This document shows, piece by piece, positions 52,034 through 61,982 of a stretch of 64,000 nucleotides of DNA. The notes below the pieces were generated by a model that was not told the DNA's origin, did no database searches, and saw nothing but the letters and a program-made list of their open reading frames with translations. Position 1 is the first letter of the stretch; each line of letters opens with the position of its first letter. The translations under genes were made by a program, and so were the position numbers. Source of the stretch: Halioxenophilus sp033283405 (lineage in GTDB: Bacteria; Pseudomonadota; Gammaproteobacteria; Pseudomonadales; Cellvibrionaceae); assembly GCF_033283405.1 (NCBI RefSeq), contig NZ_JAWMQR010000002.1, forward strand, positions 372,001 through 436,000, read 5' to 3'.

Positions 52034-53105
52034 AAAAACTACCGTGACCTTGCTTTTCTTGGTCGCATCTATTTTTTTGCTTTCCTTAAATACTCCACGC
52101 GCTTTTGCTATCGAATTTCAAGGTGCGGGAACAAGCGAATACAAAGGTAGACTCGACAATGAAGAAAGAAGCAGCGCGGAGACCCAAGCATTGCAGCAGT
52201 TAGTCGAAGGCTGGATAGCGACACAGCAACAATCACTCTCAAGAAATTACTACAAAGTTAAATCAGAGATCGACAACAAGATTACAGATTACATCATAGG
52301 GCAACCAACGATTATTGATGAAACCATTGACAAGAGTAGAAAAAAATATACGGTGGTTTTGAGAGCACAAATTAACGAGCCACTACTAGTTAGAAAAATA
52401 AACGAAATACCGGGAAATAATAAAGTTTCCGACGAATACATCACATTTGTTTTTGTTGCCAGAGAGCAGACAGGCAAAGTCATCAGAACGTCTAAGTCTG
52501 CATCAAACACCAAAGGAACTACTCAGGCAATCAAAAAATCAAATGACGAAAATGCAGCATCAATCAACAAGTCAAGCACGCAGAGCATTTCAACAGAAAC
52601 CTCAACAACTCAATTAAACGACGAAATTCTATGGAGCGTTTCTACATCCAATGAAATTGACGTTGCTATGGGCGATGTATTTACAGATGCAAACTTAAAC
52701 GTAATTGATGCAGCCTTGCTAATCGATGAAACTGGCGGACTATTTGATCCAACCAACTTTGTAAAAGACTACGAGAAAGGCAATGACATTTATCCAAGAA
52801 CAAAAAGTGAGGCGCTGCAAGGGCTAAAAGGGCTACAGGACCCGGTTCAGTACTTTGCTATAGGCACGCTCGATATAGACGAAGAGCTCACTGACAAACT
52901 AACCGGCCACATAAAAATTGCGGTTTCAGTAACCGGCCAAATATTATCCGTGAAGCAACGCGGCTCTGCGGTAGCAAAAGTTGGCCCAGTACAGTACTTT
53001 GGAGTCGGCCCTACCAGAACAATAGCAAAAAATAATGCACTTAAACTAGCTGCGGAATCAGCAGCCAAAGATTTAGTTGCCAAAATTAATGCTCGGGCGC
53101 GGTAA
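52026..53105 (+). CDS. Exported protein with LPP20/FlgT-like domains
   Basis: 359 residues with signal peptide (VTLLFLVASIFLLSLNTPRAFA). The mature N-terminus EFQGAGTSEYKGRLDNEERSSAETQALQQLVEGWI and the later YTVVLRAQINE follow the LPP20/FlgT-N pattern (short strand, helix of alternating charges, strand). The C-terminus (GPTRTIAKNNALKLAAESAAKDLVAKI) repeats the same style. Between them is a Ser/Thr/Asn-rich linker (about 160-205). FlgT and LPP20 domains occur in envelope and flagellar-base proteins. ATG 52026 chosen for coupling to the upstream stop and the signal peptide. Domain assignment tentative. Confidence 0.75.
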   Translation: MAKKTTVTLLFLVASIFLLSLNTPRAFAIEFQGAGTSEYKGRLDNEERSSAETQALQQLVEGWIATQQQSLSRNYYKVKSEIDNKITDYIIGQPTIIDETIDKSRKKYTVVLRAQINEPLLVRKINEIPGNNKVSDEYITFVFVAREQTGKVIRTSKSASNTKGTTQAIKKSNDENAASINKSSTQSISTETSTTQLNDEILWSVSTSNEIDVAMGDVFTDANLNVIDAALLIDETGGLFDPTNFVKDYEKGNDIYPRTKSEALQGLKGLQDPVQYFAIGTLDIDEELTDKLTGHIKIAVSVTGQILSVKQRGSAVAKVGPVQYFGVGPTRTIAKNNALKLAAESAAKDLVAKINARAR

Positions 53106-53186
53106 AATTGCACTCACCGACCCACCTGTAGAACAACAATTACTATCACAAGCATCAATAAAATCTGTCGGCAAAAGGAGTTACTT

Positions 53187-54020
53187 ATGCACGATAAAAA
53201 AATATCGCTATTACTCTGCACCGCTATTGCATTAACTGTTAGTAATATGGCAAATGCTGGAATTTTAGATAAATTTGCGCCTGCAGGTGACAACACCAAA
53301 CCATTATGGGCAGATGAGCCCTTAGTAACAGATCCAAGCTGTGACACCTTCACATTTCAAAACGTCTTGAGCTTTATGGATAGCTATATCAAGACTGAAG
53401 AGTTACAAGATACTGTCGATGACCTCTCCGCTTCCGCCCAGGAATTAATGCAATCTTACACCACCGCCTCTATCTTGCTTAATCGCTCTCAACTTTGCTT
53501 GGCAGAAGCATTAGAGTTGAAGGAAGTAACAGAAACATTGACGAAAGAGAAAAAAATATTGTTAAGCGGTACAAGCCTAAGCAAAAAGGAGATCAAAAAG
53601 CATCGTAGTTATTCCGAAACAGCGAGCAATGAAATCATAAAGGCCACAGCTCAAGTAGACGAGTTAAAACCTGAACAACGTAAGAATTTTTCTTTGGGTG
53701 CTGGCACCTATCTGGCTGGATCACACACCACCAGCCAGATATTGGAAGATGCGAGAGCCTACGCCACCAAAGCAACAAATGCAGCCAAAGATTGTAAAGA
53801 AAACGCCTCTACCAATAACAGCGTTATGGATAAATTTTCCAGCAGCCTAACTTGCGCACAAGGCCCAGGAAAAGCAGCAAACCTGTTAGGAATATTAGGA
53901 TCCGGCGGACCTGATTACACCAAGAATATCTTAGACACTGGCAACTCTATCTTGGAATACTCCAAGGCAAATAAAATAGAGCTCCCACCCGATTCATCTA
54001 AGTTTGTAACATCATTCTAA
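53187..54020 (+). CDS. Exported hypothetical helical protein
   Basis: 277 residues with signal peptide (LLLCTAIALTVSNMANA), AAAAGGAG ribosome site. The mature protein is mainly helical (ELQDTVDDLSASAQELMQSY; KEVTETLTKEKKILL), with four cysteines (DPSCDTF, SQLCLAE, KDCKE, LTCAQG) that could pair as disulfides, and a Gly-rich piece near the C-terminus. No family recognised. It is 81 bp after the FlgT-like gene on the same strand and convergent with the LPP20-like gene. Confidence 0.72.
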   Translation: MHDKKISLLLCTAIALTVSNMANAGILDKFAPAGDNTKPLWADEPLVTDPSCDTFTFQNVLSFMDSYIKTEELQDTVDDLSASAQELMQSYTTASILLNRSQLCLAEALELKEVTETLTKEKKILLSGTSLSKKEIKKHRSYSETASNEIIKATAQVDELKPEQRKNFSLGAGTYLAGSHTTSQILEDARAYATKATNAAKDCKENASTNNSVMDKFSSSLTCAQGPGKAANLLGILGSGGPDYTKNILDTGNSILEYSKANKIELPPDSSKFVTSF

Positions 54021-54037
54021 TTTCCAGAGAAGCCTTA

Positions 54038-55048
54038 TTAACTGGCAATATTTATGTTTAGAATTTCTGACAAGTTACGGTTATTCATTTTGAATTTAAG
54101 TGCATGTAGCGATTTTTTTAAGGCATCATCAAAACCGTCATAACTACGAGCACTAACAGTATATGTATTCGAACCAAGTTGCTGGTTTTTACCCATAGTG
54201 ACCACGGTCAGAGTGATTATCGAAACATAGGCATTCCGGTCATCTTGACTCTCTGTATGCTCTATAAATAGCTGTATTAGCGAGTCAGGCTGTGCCTGAT
54301 TCTCACCAACCCGCAACACGTGAAGTCCGCGGGCAGAAAGAATACCAGCAAATAAATTAGTAATGGGTGTGTCATCTGGCATTGAAACTAAAACAACCCT
54401 GCCATTTGCCCTGATTTCATTGATTTTGTTTATATAGGATTGATATCTATCGAAGTGAGTTCTAGTCTCAGCAGACTGATCAGCATATCCTAGCTGTGCA
54501 AGTAACAGCTGCAGTCTTTTAACTTGATCGAGCAACACATGTGCTTGAATTAAACGTTCAATATCAGATTGACGTTCTAATTCATCCATGGCATTGCGAT
54601 TAGAAGTGTTGAGCCTATCCCACCTCCTCGATAATTCAATCGCCATAGCCTTTTTATCAAGCTGCACCAGAACCCAGAAGGCTGTTCCCTCCTCACTACT
54701 TTTAAGAACCTGAAAGTGGCTGAGGTTTGTTGGATCTACTTGTAATTGACTACTGACTTTGAAATAGGAATCTACATCCATAGCCGTTTGAACCATTTGC
54801 GATTCGACAGACTCTTTCACTTTAGTGTTAATCTTTCCAGCTAAATCTGCTAGCGCACTAGTCTTAGCTGAATTAAAGGTATCACCAACACCGATACCAA
54901 AAACCGTTTCAGCAGTATCTGATGGCGGAGAGGACACCCAGGCTGGTATAGCCATTACCGGCATAGGCAATAGAAACAATACCAGTAAGTATAAAATCCG
55001 TTTTATATTAAACCTGAGTTGACGGCGCAGAACATGAAAATTTCCCAT
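54038..55048 (-). CDS. LPP20-family-like exported protein
   Basis: 336 residues with a hydrophobic signal (ILYLLVLFLLPMPVMA) and, right after it, the LPP20 pattern: PAWVSSPPSDTAETVFGIGVGDTFNSAKTSALADLAGKI then VKESVESQ and AFWVLVQLDKKAM. The central part is helical; the last about 130 residues (VVLVSMPDDTPITNLFAGILSARGLHVLRV) form an alpha/beta domain. ATG 55048 preferred over a start 49 residues upstream, which would overlap the divergent peptidase gene. Envelope protein; role unknown. Divergent from the peptidase gene, sharing an 85-bp promoter region. Confidence 0.8.
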   Translation of the reverse strand: MGNFHVLRRQLRFNIKRILYLLVLFLLPMPVMAIPAWVSSPPSDTAETVFGIGVGDTFNSAKTSALADLAGKINTKVKESVESQMVQTAMDVDSYFKVSSQLQVDPTNLSHFQVLKSSEEGTAFWVLVQLDKKAMAIELSRRWDRLNTSNRNAMDELERQSDIERLIQAHVLLDQVKRLQLLLAQLGYADQSAETRTHFDRYQSYINKINEIRANGRVVLVSMPDDTPITNLFAGILSARGLHVLRVGENQAQPDSLIQLFIEHTESQDDRNAYVSIITLTVVTMGKNQQLGSNTYTVSARSYDGFDDALKKSLHALKFKMNNRNLSEILNINIAS

Positions 55049-55133
55049 ACTTAAACCTATCCCTTTTGTCTCAACACTGAAAACAATGACTGAACACACA
55101 GACAAACATCTATTTTTTGGATCGATAAATATT

Positions 55134-56408
55134 ATGTTACGCATATACATAACCGTGTTAGCCCTGACATTTTGGCAGACAGCGATTTCAGACACACTTG
55201 TTCAAGCAGAAAATAATAACCTCGAGAACAGAACAGGGCAATATGGCGAGTTTATCCTAACCGCCCTATATAAAGATATCGGCCTCGAATACAGTAGACC
55301 TGAGAGAAAATCTGAAAAAAATAATAACAAGAACGATATTTGGAACGAAGACGACTTCTTCAACGATGATATAGATTTCGAAAATGGTAGTTTCAACGAT
55401 ATATCTGAAGGATTTGAAAAAGAATTTAACGATACAACCCAAGCCTGGAATGAAGAATTTGAGAAAACAGTAAAACGTTGGAACGAGCAAAAAGAGATAT
55501 ACACAAAGGAAATCGATAAATATGCCGAAACAACTGTAAATCTAGAACAAACGTTGTCCGGCAGTGTTAACCAAATACCCGAAAGCGTTACCTCTGACGC
55601 CATGTTCAAAATTGACAACTTAAAGCCCGGCGATCTTCACTTTATTCCTTATTCTCTCGACAACCCCATTCGAGACCAAAAACGTAGGGGCACCTGTGCA
55701 GCTTTTGCAGGAATAAGGGCCATAGAATCCATCTTAAACCAGAATGACGAGATTCGCCGACAAAAATTCGACCTATCGGAGCAGCACTTTTATTGGATAA
55801 GCAAACCGGACTGTAATACAACTGCGTGCACTAAAAACTCAAATAGTGAAGGATCAAATTTTGACCTAGGTTTTTATCGATCCACCATTGACAATACAGA
55901 GTCTGCCATAAGGTTGGAATCAAGCTGCCCTTACATACCCTATAAAAATGACAACAACTTCACCTACACCCCACTGACGTCCTGCCTCAAGTACAAGGGA
56001 TTTTTTAGAGCAAAACAGGTATTCAGAAATTTAACAGTTGACCGAGTAATAGATGAGCTTGCCAACAACCGTCCAGTTGCCGCAGGGATTTATCTACCAA
56101 AGAGCTTCTATACAGCAGGCGGACTACTTCAACTCGAAGATCCTGACAGCAAGCTAAAAGGCACTGATCAACACGCGGGAGGCCATGCAATTTTATTTGT
56201 TGGGTTTATTAAGTTACCAGAAAAATTTTGGTCAGCGGAAGGTGATTATTGTCTAATCACTGCGAATAGTTGGGGAGTCGGTTGGGGAGTCGGGGGACAT
56301 ACTTGCATCACTAAAAAATGGTTTGAAGCGAATGTAATACGCAACAAAACCGACAATAACCGAGGCAGCATTTTGACTTCCGTACAAGCTATAGGCATTG
56401 ATAGCTAA
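55134..56408 (+). CDS. Exported papain-like (C1-type) cysteine peptidase
   Basis: 424 residues. Signal peptide (ITVLALTFWQTAIS), then about 150 residues of Asn/Asp/Glu-rich, coiled propeptide-like sequence, then a papain-type domain beginning IPYSLDNPIRDQKRRGTCAAFAGI. The triad is complete: Cys188, His351 in GGHAILFVGF and Asn378 in ITANSWGVGWGVGGH. Disulfide-type cysteines (KPDCNTTACT, SSCPY, TSCLKYKG) fit an exported enzyme. An ATG at 55086 is also possible but would place 16 polar residues before the signal. Likely matures or degrades an envelope or foreign protein; neighbours are natural candidates. Confidence 0.85.
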   Translation: MLRIYITVLALTFWQTAISDTLVQAENNNLENRTGQYGEFILTALYKDIGLEYSRPERKSEKNNNKNDIWNEDDFFNDDIDFENGSFNDISEGFEKEFNDTTQAWNEEFEKTVKRWNEQKEIYTKEIDKYAETTVNLEQTLSGSVNQIPESVTSDAMFKIDNLKPGDLHFIPYSLDNPIRDQKRRGTCAAFAGIRAIESILNQNDEIRRQKFDLSEQHFYWISKPDCNTTACTKNSNSEGSNFDLGFYRSTIDNTESAIRLESSCPYIPYKNDNNFTYTPLTSCLKYKGFFRAKQVFRNLTVDRVIDELANNRPVAAGIYLPKSFYTAGGLLQLEDPDSKLKGTDQHAGGHAILFVGFIKLPEKFWSAEGDYCLITANSWGVGWGVGGHTCITKKWFEANVIRNKTDNNRGSILTSVQAIGIDS

Positions 56409-56431
56409 CCATTTAATTCTGCAAAGTAAAA

Positions 56432-56461
56432 TAGATAAAATGTAGATAAAATGTAGATAAA
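56432..56461. repeat. 11-bp tandem repeat TAGATAAAATG
   Basis: Two full copies and one partial copy in the AT-rich gap after the peptidase gene. Confidence 0.75.
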
Positions 56462-56642
56462 TCGCCAACAGCGACCCTAAATATTTTATCTATTTTCCCT
56501 TCCATAATTCAGCTATAAATGTAACTTTTTCAATAGAAACCCATGTAAAACATTATGACTAGAACCTATTAAAACACCTCACGAAAATCTAGCGACACCG
56601 ACCTAGAGAGACTAACATTCCAATAACCAGTCAACCCACAAA

Positions 56643-57746
56643 CTATTTATTCATCACCAACAACCGGTTTTTAACTCTCTCCAGCCGCACCGCTATCGGA
56701 TTGTTCAATAGGTCGATTGCGCCAGGGATATATACCATTGCGGCGTCTACGCTTTTTCTCTCCGCTGTGTTGAGCTGCTGGTAATAATCTGCAGCCCGCT
56801 GCCACATCCACTGCATGTAGGGAAAGGTTAGGCGTTTAAATTCCTGGCCTGCCAGATTAAAAGTGGCGGAGCCTACTGCTCTGGGAATTTCACGCTCGTT
56901 GTGGTTCGCAGCCCACTCTTTTACCTGTTTCAGTGTTTGCTCGATGACCGGTCCCTGCTCGCTGAACATACGCTGCAGTACTCGCCAAAGCGTGGCCGGC
57001 ACCTGGTCACCGGGCAGGAGGCGACCGGAACGGCAGCCGCCAGCCACCATTTTGCTAACCCACTCAGCGACGTAAGGTGCGTGGTTACCCAGCAGGCGTT
57101 TGGAGCATGGGTCGCGGTAGAGATGGGCGTAGAGCGGCCCTATTAAGCCAAAGTCAGCAATGCATGGAATACCCCCCAGCAGGAAGGCGTGCTCTTTAAA
57201 GTGATTATTGAGGTCGGTTAATAACGCCAGGTAACTCTGTTCGATTGCCCCAATGGCCTCGTCTGTTACGCCCAGCATGGGCAGCGCACCGGCAAACGGC
57301 TCGGCCAGCTTTTTGCCCAGTTGGTATTGCTCGTCCCGGGTGGCATTGGGTATTGCGGTGTAGCCAAACTCCTGCCAGGCAAATTCGCGGTTTTCCGCAT
57401 AGTTCCAGCGGTAGTGCATGGCCGGTATTACCAACCACTCATCACCGTAGATCTCCAGTAGTAACGCGATCAGATGTTGCAGCGGTGACTCGGGATAAAC
57501 GCTCATGGTCGGGTAGCGGTTTTCCAGGAAGTCGATAATTTCGGTAGTATCTTGCAGAGCGAAGTCGTCGTCGGTAATGAGAATGGGAATATAGCGTACG
57601 CCGGTTCTGGGAATAATGACCGTTTTATAAACCTCTTGCGTGGCTAACAGCTGTTTGAAGGGAATTTGTTTGTAGCGCAGGTAACAGCGCAGCTTGCCGG
57701 TATACAGTGATACTTCAGCACCCACTAAAACCTGTTCTCTCATCAT
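56643..57746 (-). CDS. Glutathione S-transferase family protein
   Basis: 367 residues. The N-terminal thioredoxin-like domain includes VSLYTGKLRCYLRYKQIPF, the cis-Pro turn RYIPILITDD and the glutathione-gamma-Glu site ALQDTTEIIDFLENRYP (usually Ser, here Thr-Thr). The helical C-terminal domain is enlarged (to about 330), with IPCIADFGLIGPLYAHLYRDP in the N-capping-box region. Longer than classical GSTs (about 220 aa). Start ATG 57746 with GGAGA. Marks the return to GC-rich sequence. Confidence 0.85.
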   Translation of the reverse strand: MMREQVLVGAEVSLYTGKLRCYLRYKQIPFKQLLATQEVYKTVIIPRTGVRYIPILITDDDFALQDTTEIIDFLENRYPTMSVYPESPLQHLIALLLEIYGDEWLVIPAMHYRWNYAENREFAWQEFGYTAIPNATRDEQYQLGKKLAEPFAGALPMLGVTDEAIGAIEQSYLALLTDLNNHFKEHAFLLGGIPCIADFGLIGPLYAHLYRDPCSKRLLGNHAPYVAEWVSKMVAGGCRSGRLLPGDQVPATLWRVLQRMFSEQGPVIEQTLKQVKEWAANHNEREIPRAVGSATFNLAGQEFKRLTFPYMQWMWQRAADYYQQLNTAERKSVDAAMVYIPGAIDLLNNPIAVRLERVKNRLLVMNK

Positions 57747-58137
57747 TGTTCTCCCTGGTTACCGCGTTTGATTGGCGGCTCAATATTATCCTTATGGGTA
57801 CTAGCAACCAAAACGACCATTTATGTTTCTGGCCGGCCACTAAGGCGCATAGTAGACCGCACTCTTCCGTGCGAGCGCATCTGTCACTTTTCTGGGGAGG
57901 GGTGATTTTTTTGTTTATTGCCCAACTGGTTAACAACGATCAGGTTATCGGCCTCTCGTTATTGCTAATTTTGTGGCCTTTGGATTAGGCCCAAGCAAGA
58001 AGCTCAGGCGCAGATGCGTGGAGTTAGGGTGAACACCCGAGCGAGGTTAACAAGCTACTGATGAAACTCAGGCGCATTGGCTGCAACCTGAACTTCATAG
58101 TGTTGGCTGAATTTTATGGGCGGCTTAGCGCTTACAA
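57747..58137. other. 391-bp intergenic region
   Basis: Contains the GST promoter region. An open plus frame (57707-57988) ends in a hydrophobic stretch but overlaps the GST start and lacks a ribosome site. Nothing else seen. Confidence 0.55.
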
Positions 58138-59085
58138 TTATTTAAGACGGGTAACGTTAATGGCGTTCATTCTGATTTGCACTGAATTCTGCCAGGAAGA
58201 AAAGCCGGTCCGCCGTGCCAAAACGCTATCCAACCAGAGCCTGAAGCCGTACAGGGATATTCTGTAGCGCGTGCAGATCCAGCTGTCTTTAAGCTTTAAC
58301 ACTACTCGCGCGAACAGGCTGGTGCTGATGGCGGGGTTGTCACTCACTTTGTAGCCAGAGGCCAGTATCGCCGGCTTACCAATTTTGGTTTCTACTTCGG
58401 CGACAAATCTCGGGTTGGCTTTTTTCTCCCAGGAGGAGGCTTCGGCTGCGTTGGGACGTTTGTAACTGGTATCGCCTTCAATCTCAACCATGGTCGGTTC
58501 GTATTCAACACCAAGAAACTCACACACTTTGGTCAGTTCGGTTTCCGTGTTGGCGATCAGATCTTCAAAACGCAGCTCCAAACGGTTTTCCGGCTTAACG
58601 ACGGTGCAGAGCTTTTTCCAGTTCTCTTTTGACTTAAGCCAATAGTCGGCGGCTCGCCAACCGGTACCGGCCCAGCCCATATTCATCACAGACTTAGCGA
58701 CGTCACGCGGATCGCGGTCGAGGAAGATATATTTTGCGTTTGGCCAGACATCAGCGAGGTGAGCAAAGTCATTGTGCACAGCGCCACCTTGCAGACCACG
58801 ACCATCCTTTGCCGCTAAACTGGCAACGATGTTTTCGGCCATTGCTTTGAAATTGGTGGGGGCGGGAGTATCGAGTTGATACTTCAGAAAAACGCGATGG
58901 CATGCGAGGAAGTCGGCGTATTGTCGGGCACTCTTGCCGGCCTTGTCCATCTCGATGCCGGAGAGGATGTACTCCATCTCATCGCAGGCACAAATTTTGG
59001 AATGATGCCCAATCAATAAGCGAAGTAAGGTACTGCCCACCCTAACTGAGCCGACCACAAAAAAGCTGGGTTCAATTCCTGTCAT
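58138..59085 (-). CDS. Sulfotransferase family protein
   Basis: 315 residues. The 5'-phosphosulfate loop is FVVGSVRVGSTLLRLLIGHH near residue 9; the 3'-phosphate motif is YIFLDRDPRDVAKSVMNMGW, and LRFEDLIANTETELTKVCEFLGV follows as in Sulfotransfer_3 proteins. It transfers sulfate from PAPS to an acceptor that cannot be named. The C-terminal about 60 residues are basic and hydrophobic. Single gene; no PAPS-synthesis genes nearby. Confidence 0.87.
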   Translation of the reverse strand: MTGIEPSFFVVGSVRVGSTLLRLLIGHHSKICACDEMEYILSGIEMDKAGKSARQYADFLACHRVFLKYQLDTPAPTNFKAMAENIVASLAAKDGRGLQGGAVHNDFAHLADVWPNAKYIFLDRDPRDVAKSVMNMGWAGTGWRAADYWLKSKENWKKLCTVVKPENRLELRFEDLIANTETELTKVCEFLGVEYEPTMVEIEGDTSYKRPNAAEASSWEKKANPRFVAEVETKIGKPAILASGYKVSDNPAISTSLFARVVLKLKDSWICTRYRISLYGFRLWLDSVLARRTGFSSWQNSVQIRMNAINVTRLK

Positions 59086-59349
59086 ACCTTAGTCCTGGTG
59101 TAGTTCCGTTTACATGGCACGTTTTCGCTGGTGATCCTCGTTCACAAGGAATATAGCAGCGGCGTGAGGTTTGGGTATTGCGGGTTGGCCTGTTACCTAG
59201 GCCACAACCACCGTCCTGTGGTGCTTTAACGAACGCCTGAGTATACAGAAGGGGTATGGTCAAAACAATTGCGGTTGCGACCACCCCTACACCATAGCCA
59301 ACCGTTTATACCCTGGCTAAACCACCACGTAAGTATGGGCATTCAGGCG

Positions 59350-60249
59350 TTAAGCCAAGAGTGCGTTGATGGCGTCCACCAGCGGCAACGGATGATCCAG
59401 CATCAGGTGATGGTAGGCCTCCGGCACCATTATTAAACGGCCGTGATTGGGGAACAGCTGCAGAATTTTTTGCGGGCGATTGTCGGTGGCAAAGAGGCTG
59501 CATTCACCGTAGATCAGATCCACTTTGGCGGTGATCGATTGCAGTGGTGCCACGTCGAGTATCTCGCCATAATTTTGCAGGCGCGGATCAAACTTCCAAT
59601 GCCAGCCGTGCTCGTCGCCCTCACAGGAGTGGTAGGCGATGTGATGCAACAGTGCCGGGATGGCCGCGGGCTGATCGGGCATTAACCGGAAGTCGTTAAT
59701 ACAGGCGGCCTGATTGGGCCTGAGTTTATGGCTTGTGCGGGGTTCGATTAAGCGAATCTCATTTTCCGGCGGGAAGCGCACCACGGTATCGACGATGATC
59801 CCGTGCGCAATGTAGTCGGGCTGCATGGCCAGGCTGCGCATAGTCTGGGCACCGCCAAAGCTGTGGCCGATCAGGGTCACATTCTTTAGCTGATAGGCCT
59901 CGATGATGCGCACAATGCCCAGTGCAAAACAGTCATCGGAGTATTGCGCCGGGCCGTCGCTGTCGCCCATGCCAGGCAGGTCGATAGAGGCCACTCGGTA
60001 GCGGTCGGCAAAGAAGGGGGCCAAGTAACTCCACCAGCGGGCATGGCCGGCAAAACCGTGCACCAGCAGTAATACCGGTAGCTCCTCGCGCTGCCAGTTC
60101 CAGGCCAGGAAATGGACCTCGCCCCACGCCACCGCCAAGCGGTGGCTCTCACCTGGCTGGTTGAGGTTCTCGACAAACCACTCGGGGGCATCGGCGGGAA
60201 TTTGGTACGGCAGAGAGCCGTCGGCTCGGGTTTGATTGGATGCTGTCAT
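59350..60249 (-). CDS. Alpha/beta hydrolase
   Basis: 299 residues, cytosolic. Oxyanion loop LVHGFAGHARWW, GMGDSDGP after strand 4, nucleophile elbow GHSFGG (Ser130), acid in DLIYGECS (Glu-type position) and catalytic His in AYHHLMLDHP. Fits the broad haloalkane-dehalogenase/esterase-like family; substrate unknown. Its start lies 69 bp beyond the MFS gene stop on the same strand, so the two may be one transcript. Confidence 0.88.
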   Translation of the reverse strand: MTASNQTRADGSLPYQIPADAPEWFVENLNQPGESHRLAVAWGEVHFLAWNWQREELPVLLLVHGFAGHARWWSYLAPFFADRYRVASIDLPGMGDSDGPAQYSDDCFALGIVRIIEAYQLKNVTLIGHSFGGAQTMRSLAMQPDYIAHGIIVDTVVRFPPENEIRLIEPRTSHKLRPNQAACINDFRLMPDQPAAIPALLHHIAYHSCEGDEHGWHWKFDPRLQNYGEILDVAPLQSITAKVDLIYGECSLFATDNRPQKILQLFPNHGRLIMVPEAYHHLMLDHPLPLVDAINALLA

Positions 60250-60318
60250 ACTACTTAATTTGAATTAATTCGATTCAGCTTAACGGCGGATGGCGCTAAA
60301 TGCGATATTTTTTGCCGG

Positions 60319-61623
60319 CTACTCCGCCGCTGCGGAGACATCCACCAGGCGCCAGCACTGCCAAGCGGCCAGCAACGCCATGGCGGTAAAGACGCTAAAC
60401 ACCCAGGTTAATGAGAGGTTGGCCAGCAGCGCGCTCAACAGCCCCACCAGCAGCAACAGCCCACCAATCACGCTGTTGCCCACCGCCACATAGTCGGTGC
60501 GTTTACCGCCACCGGCCAGATCCAGCACATAGGTTTTCCGGGCCACGCGCACCCCTTCGTGCAGGATCGATAACAGAAAATAGAGCAGGGCGATAACTAA
60601 TGCCGGGGCACCCTTAATGGCCGCCAGCGCCGCCAGCGCACACACCAGTGCCGTGCCCAGGGCAACGGCAATCAACACCTGTCGGGCGTTGCTGTCGGAC
60701 CAGCGCCCCCACACCACACCGCTTAAGGCACTGGCCAGGCCACTGCAGATGACCAGCTCTCCCAAGCCAAACAGGGGGTTATCCCCGGCCGCGGCCCGGG
60801 TGGCCAACACCACCAGAAACGGAGCGCACAGAGCGGAGCTCATCAGCAGTGCCCGCGCTGTTAAGAAACGGCGAAAGTCGGCGTCGGTGGCGAGCAGGCC
60901 GATGCTGGCCATGGCTTCACGCAGGCCATTGCGGCCACCCTCCACGGCCCCTGGGTACTCTTCAATGCGGGTAAATATCAGCCCGGCAATAAACAGGCAG
61001 AGGGCGGCGGCCAACAGCAGCCACACCATCACCGGGCCCAGCCGTTGCACCCCCAGCAGCAGGGCGATACCGAGGCCGAAGGTGAGCACTCCGGCCACGG
61101 CGGCGCAGTAGCCATTGAGCAGACCACGCCGCCTTTTCGGTACGGTTTTACCCAGCACATCCTTGGAGGCGATGGAGGCCAGCCCGCGTGCCAGGCTCAC
61201 CAGCGCCAGCAGCGCCACAATCAGCCAGCCGGCGGTGTGGCCGCTGGCGGCCAGGGCCACCCAGGCGATGCCCAACAGAGCCAGTGCCTGCAACAGGCAG
61301 GAGAGGGCAAAAAAGCCCTTGCGCACCGGGTAGTGACGAATGGCGGACGCTATCGCCAACTGTGGCAACATGGAGCCCGACTCGCGAATGGGCACCAGCA
61401 GGCCGCTGTAAAAGGCCGGTACACCGGCACTGGTCATTAGCCAGGGCATAATCAATTTGGCGCTGGCCAGAGTATCGGCCAGCTTGTTCGCCACCTGGGC
61501 CACCAGCATCAACAGAAAGTTACCGGGCACAACCCGGCAGGCGCGCTCATCAATATCGGCACAAATCCGCATATCCTCTTCGCCCGCTAACCACTGGTAG
61601 ATTGCTTCTCTTCGCTGTTGCAC
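60319..61623 (-). CDS. MFS-type transporter
   Basis: 434 residues with about twelve hydrophobic helices in two halves and a cytosolic N-terminal 35-residue part. Typical MFS loop signatures are weak (VWGRWSDSNARQVL between helices 8 and 9 is the best). A long central loop (TRIEEYPGAVEGGRNGLREAM) separates the halves. Start GTG 61623 with AAGGA. Substrate unknown; probably co-transcribed with the downstream hydrolase. Confidence 0.82.
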   Translation of the reverse strand: MQQRREAIYQWLAGEEDMRICADIDERACRVVPGNFLLMLVAQVANKLADTLASAKLIMPWLMTSAGVPAFYSGLLVPIRESGSMLPQLAIASAIRHYPVRKGFFALSCLLQALALLGIAWVALAASGHTAGWLIVALLALVSLARGLASIASKDVLGKTVPKRRRGLLNGYCAAVAGVLTFGLGIALLLGVQRLGPVMVWLLLAAALCLFIAGLIFTRIEEYPGAVEGGRNGLREAMASIGLLATDADFRRFLTARALLMSSALCAPFLVVLATRAAAGDNPLFGLGELVICSGLASALSGVVWGRWSDSNARQVLIAVALGTALVCALAALAAIKGAPALVIALLYFLLSILHEGVRVARKTYVLDLAGGGKRTDYVAVGNSVIGGLLLLVGLLSALLANLSLTWVFSVFTAMALLAAWQCWRLVDVSAAAE

Positions 61624-61982
61624 GCTGTTTCCTTATGAGTCTCTTCGAATCACATTACCATTGGCAGATGTTATTACAGTAGCCATTATCGGCACCGACT
61701 GGCTTCGCACAGCCCCGGTTTTGGGTCGCCTAAGCCATTGATTGGCCACACTAAATAGAGGGCTACTGCCGAATGGCAGTGGCTCACAATCCCCACCCTC
61801 CAACGGATTGGTAGAGCCATGTGCCAATCTTGCCAGAAACCCCCGATGAAGCCACACACTGGCGCGCGATCCAACAAGGGCATCGGTTTACTGATCTATA
61901 GTTGAAATTATTCCTGCCGCCGTAGCCACGGGCTCGTCGGTGGTGTTGCCGCCCGGCTCGGTTCACTCAGAATCTTTTCGCT
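61624..61982. other. 359-bp divergent intergenic region
   Basis: Should contain the promoters of the transporter and the kinase. Short minus-strand frames (61633-61857 and overlapping ones) show no coding character. No repeats noted. Confidence 0.5.

Noticed and set aside
57707..57988. Plus-strand ORF with hydrophobic C-terminus
   Set aside because: Overlaps the start of the GST gene on the opposite strand and has no ribosome site.
61633..61966. Overlapping minus-strand small ORFs before the kinase gene
   Set aside because: Three overlapping frames with no coding character; probably promoter DNA.
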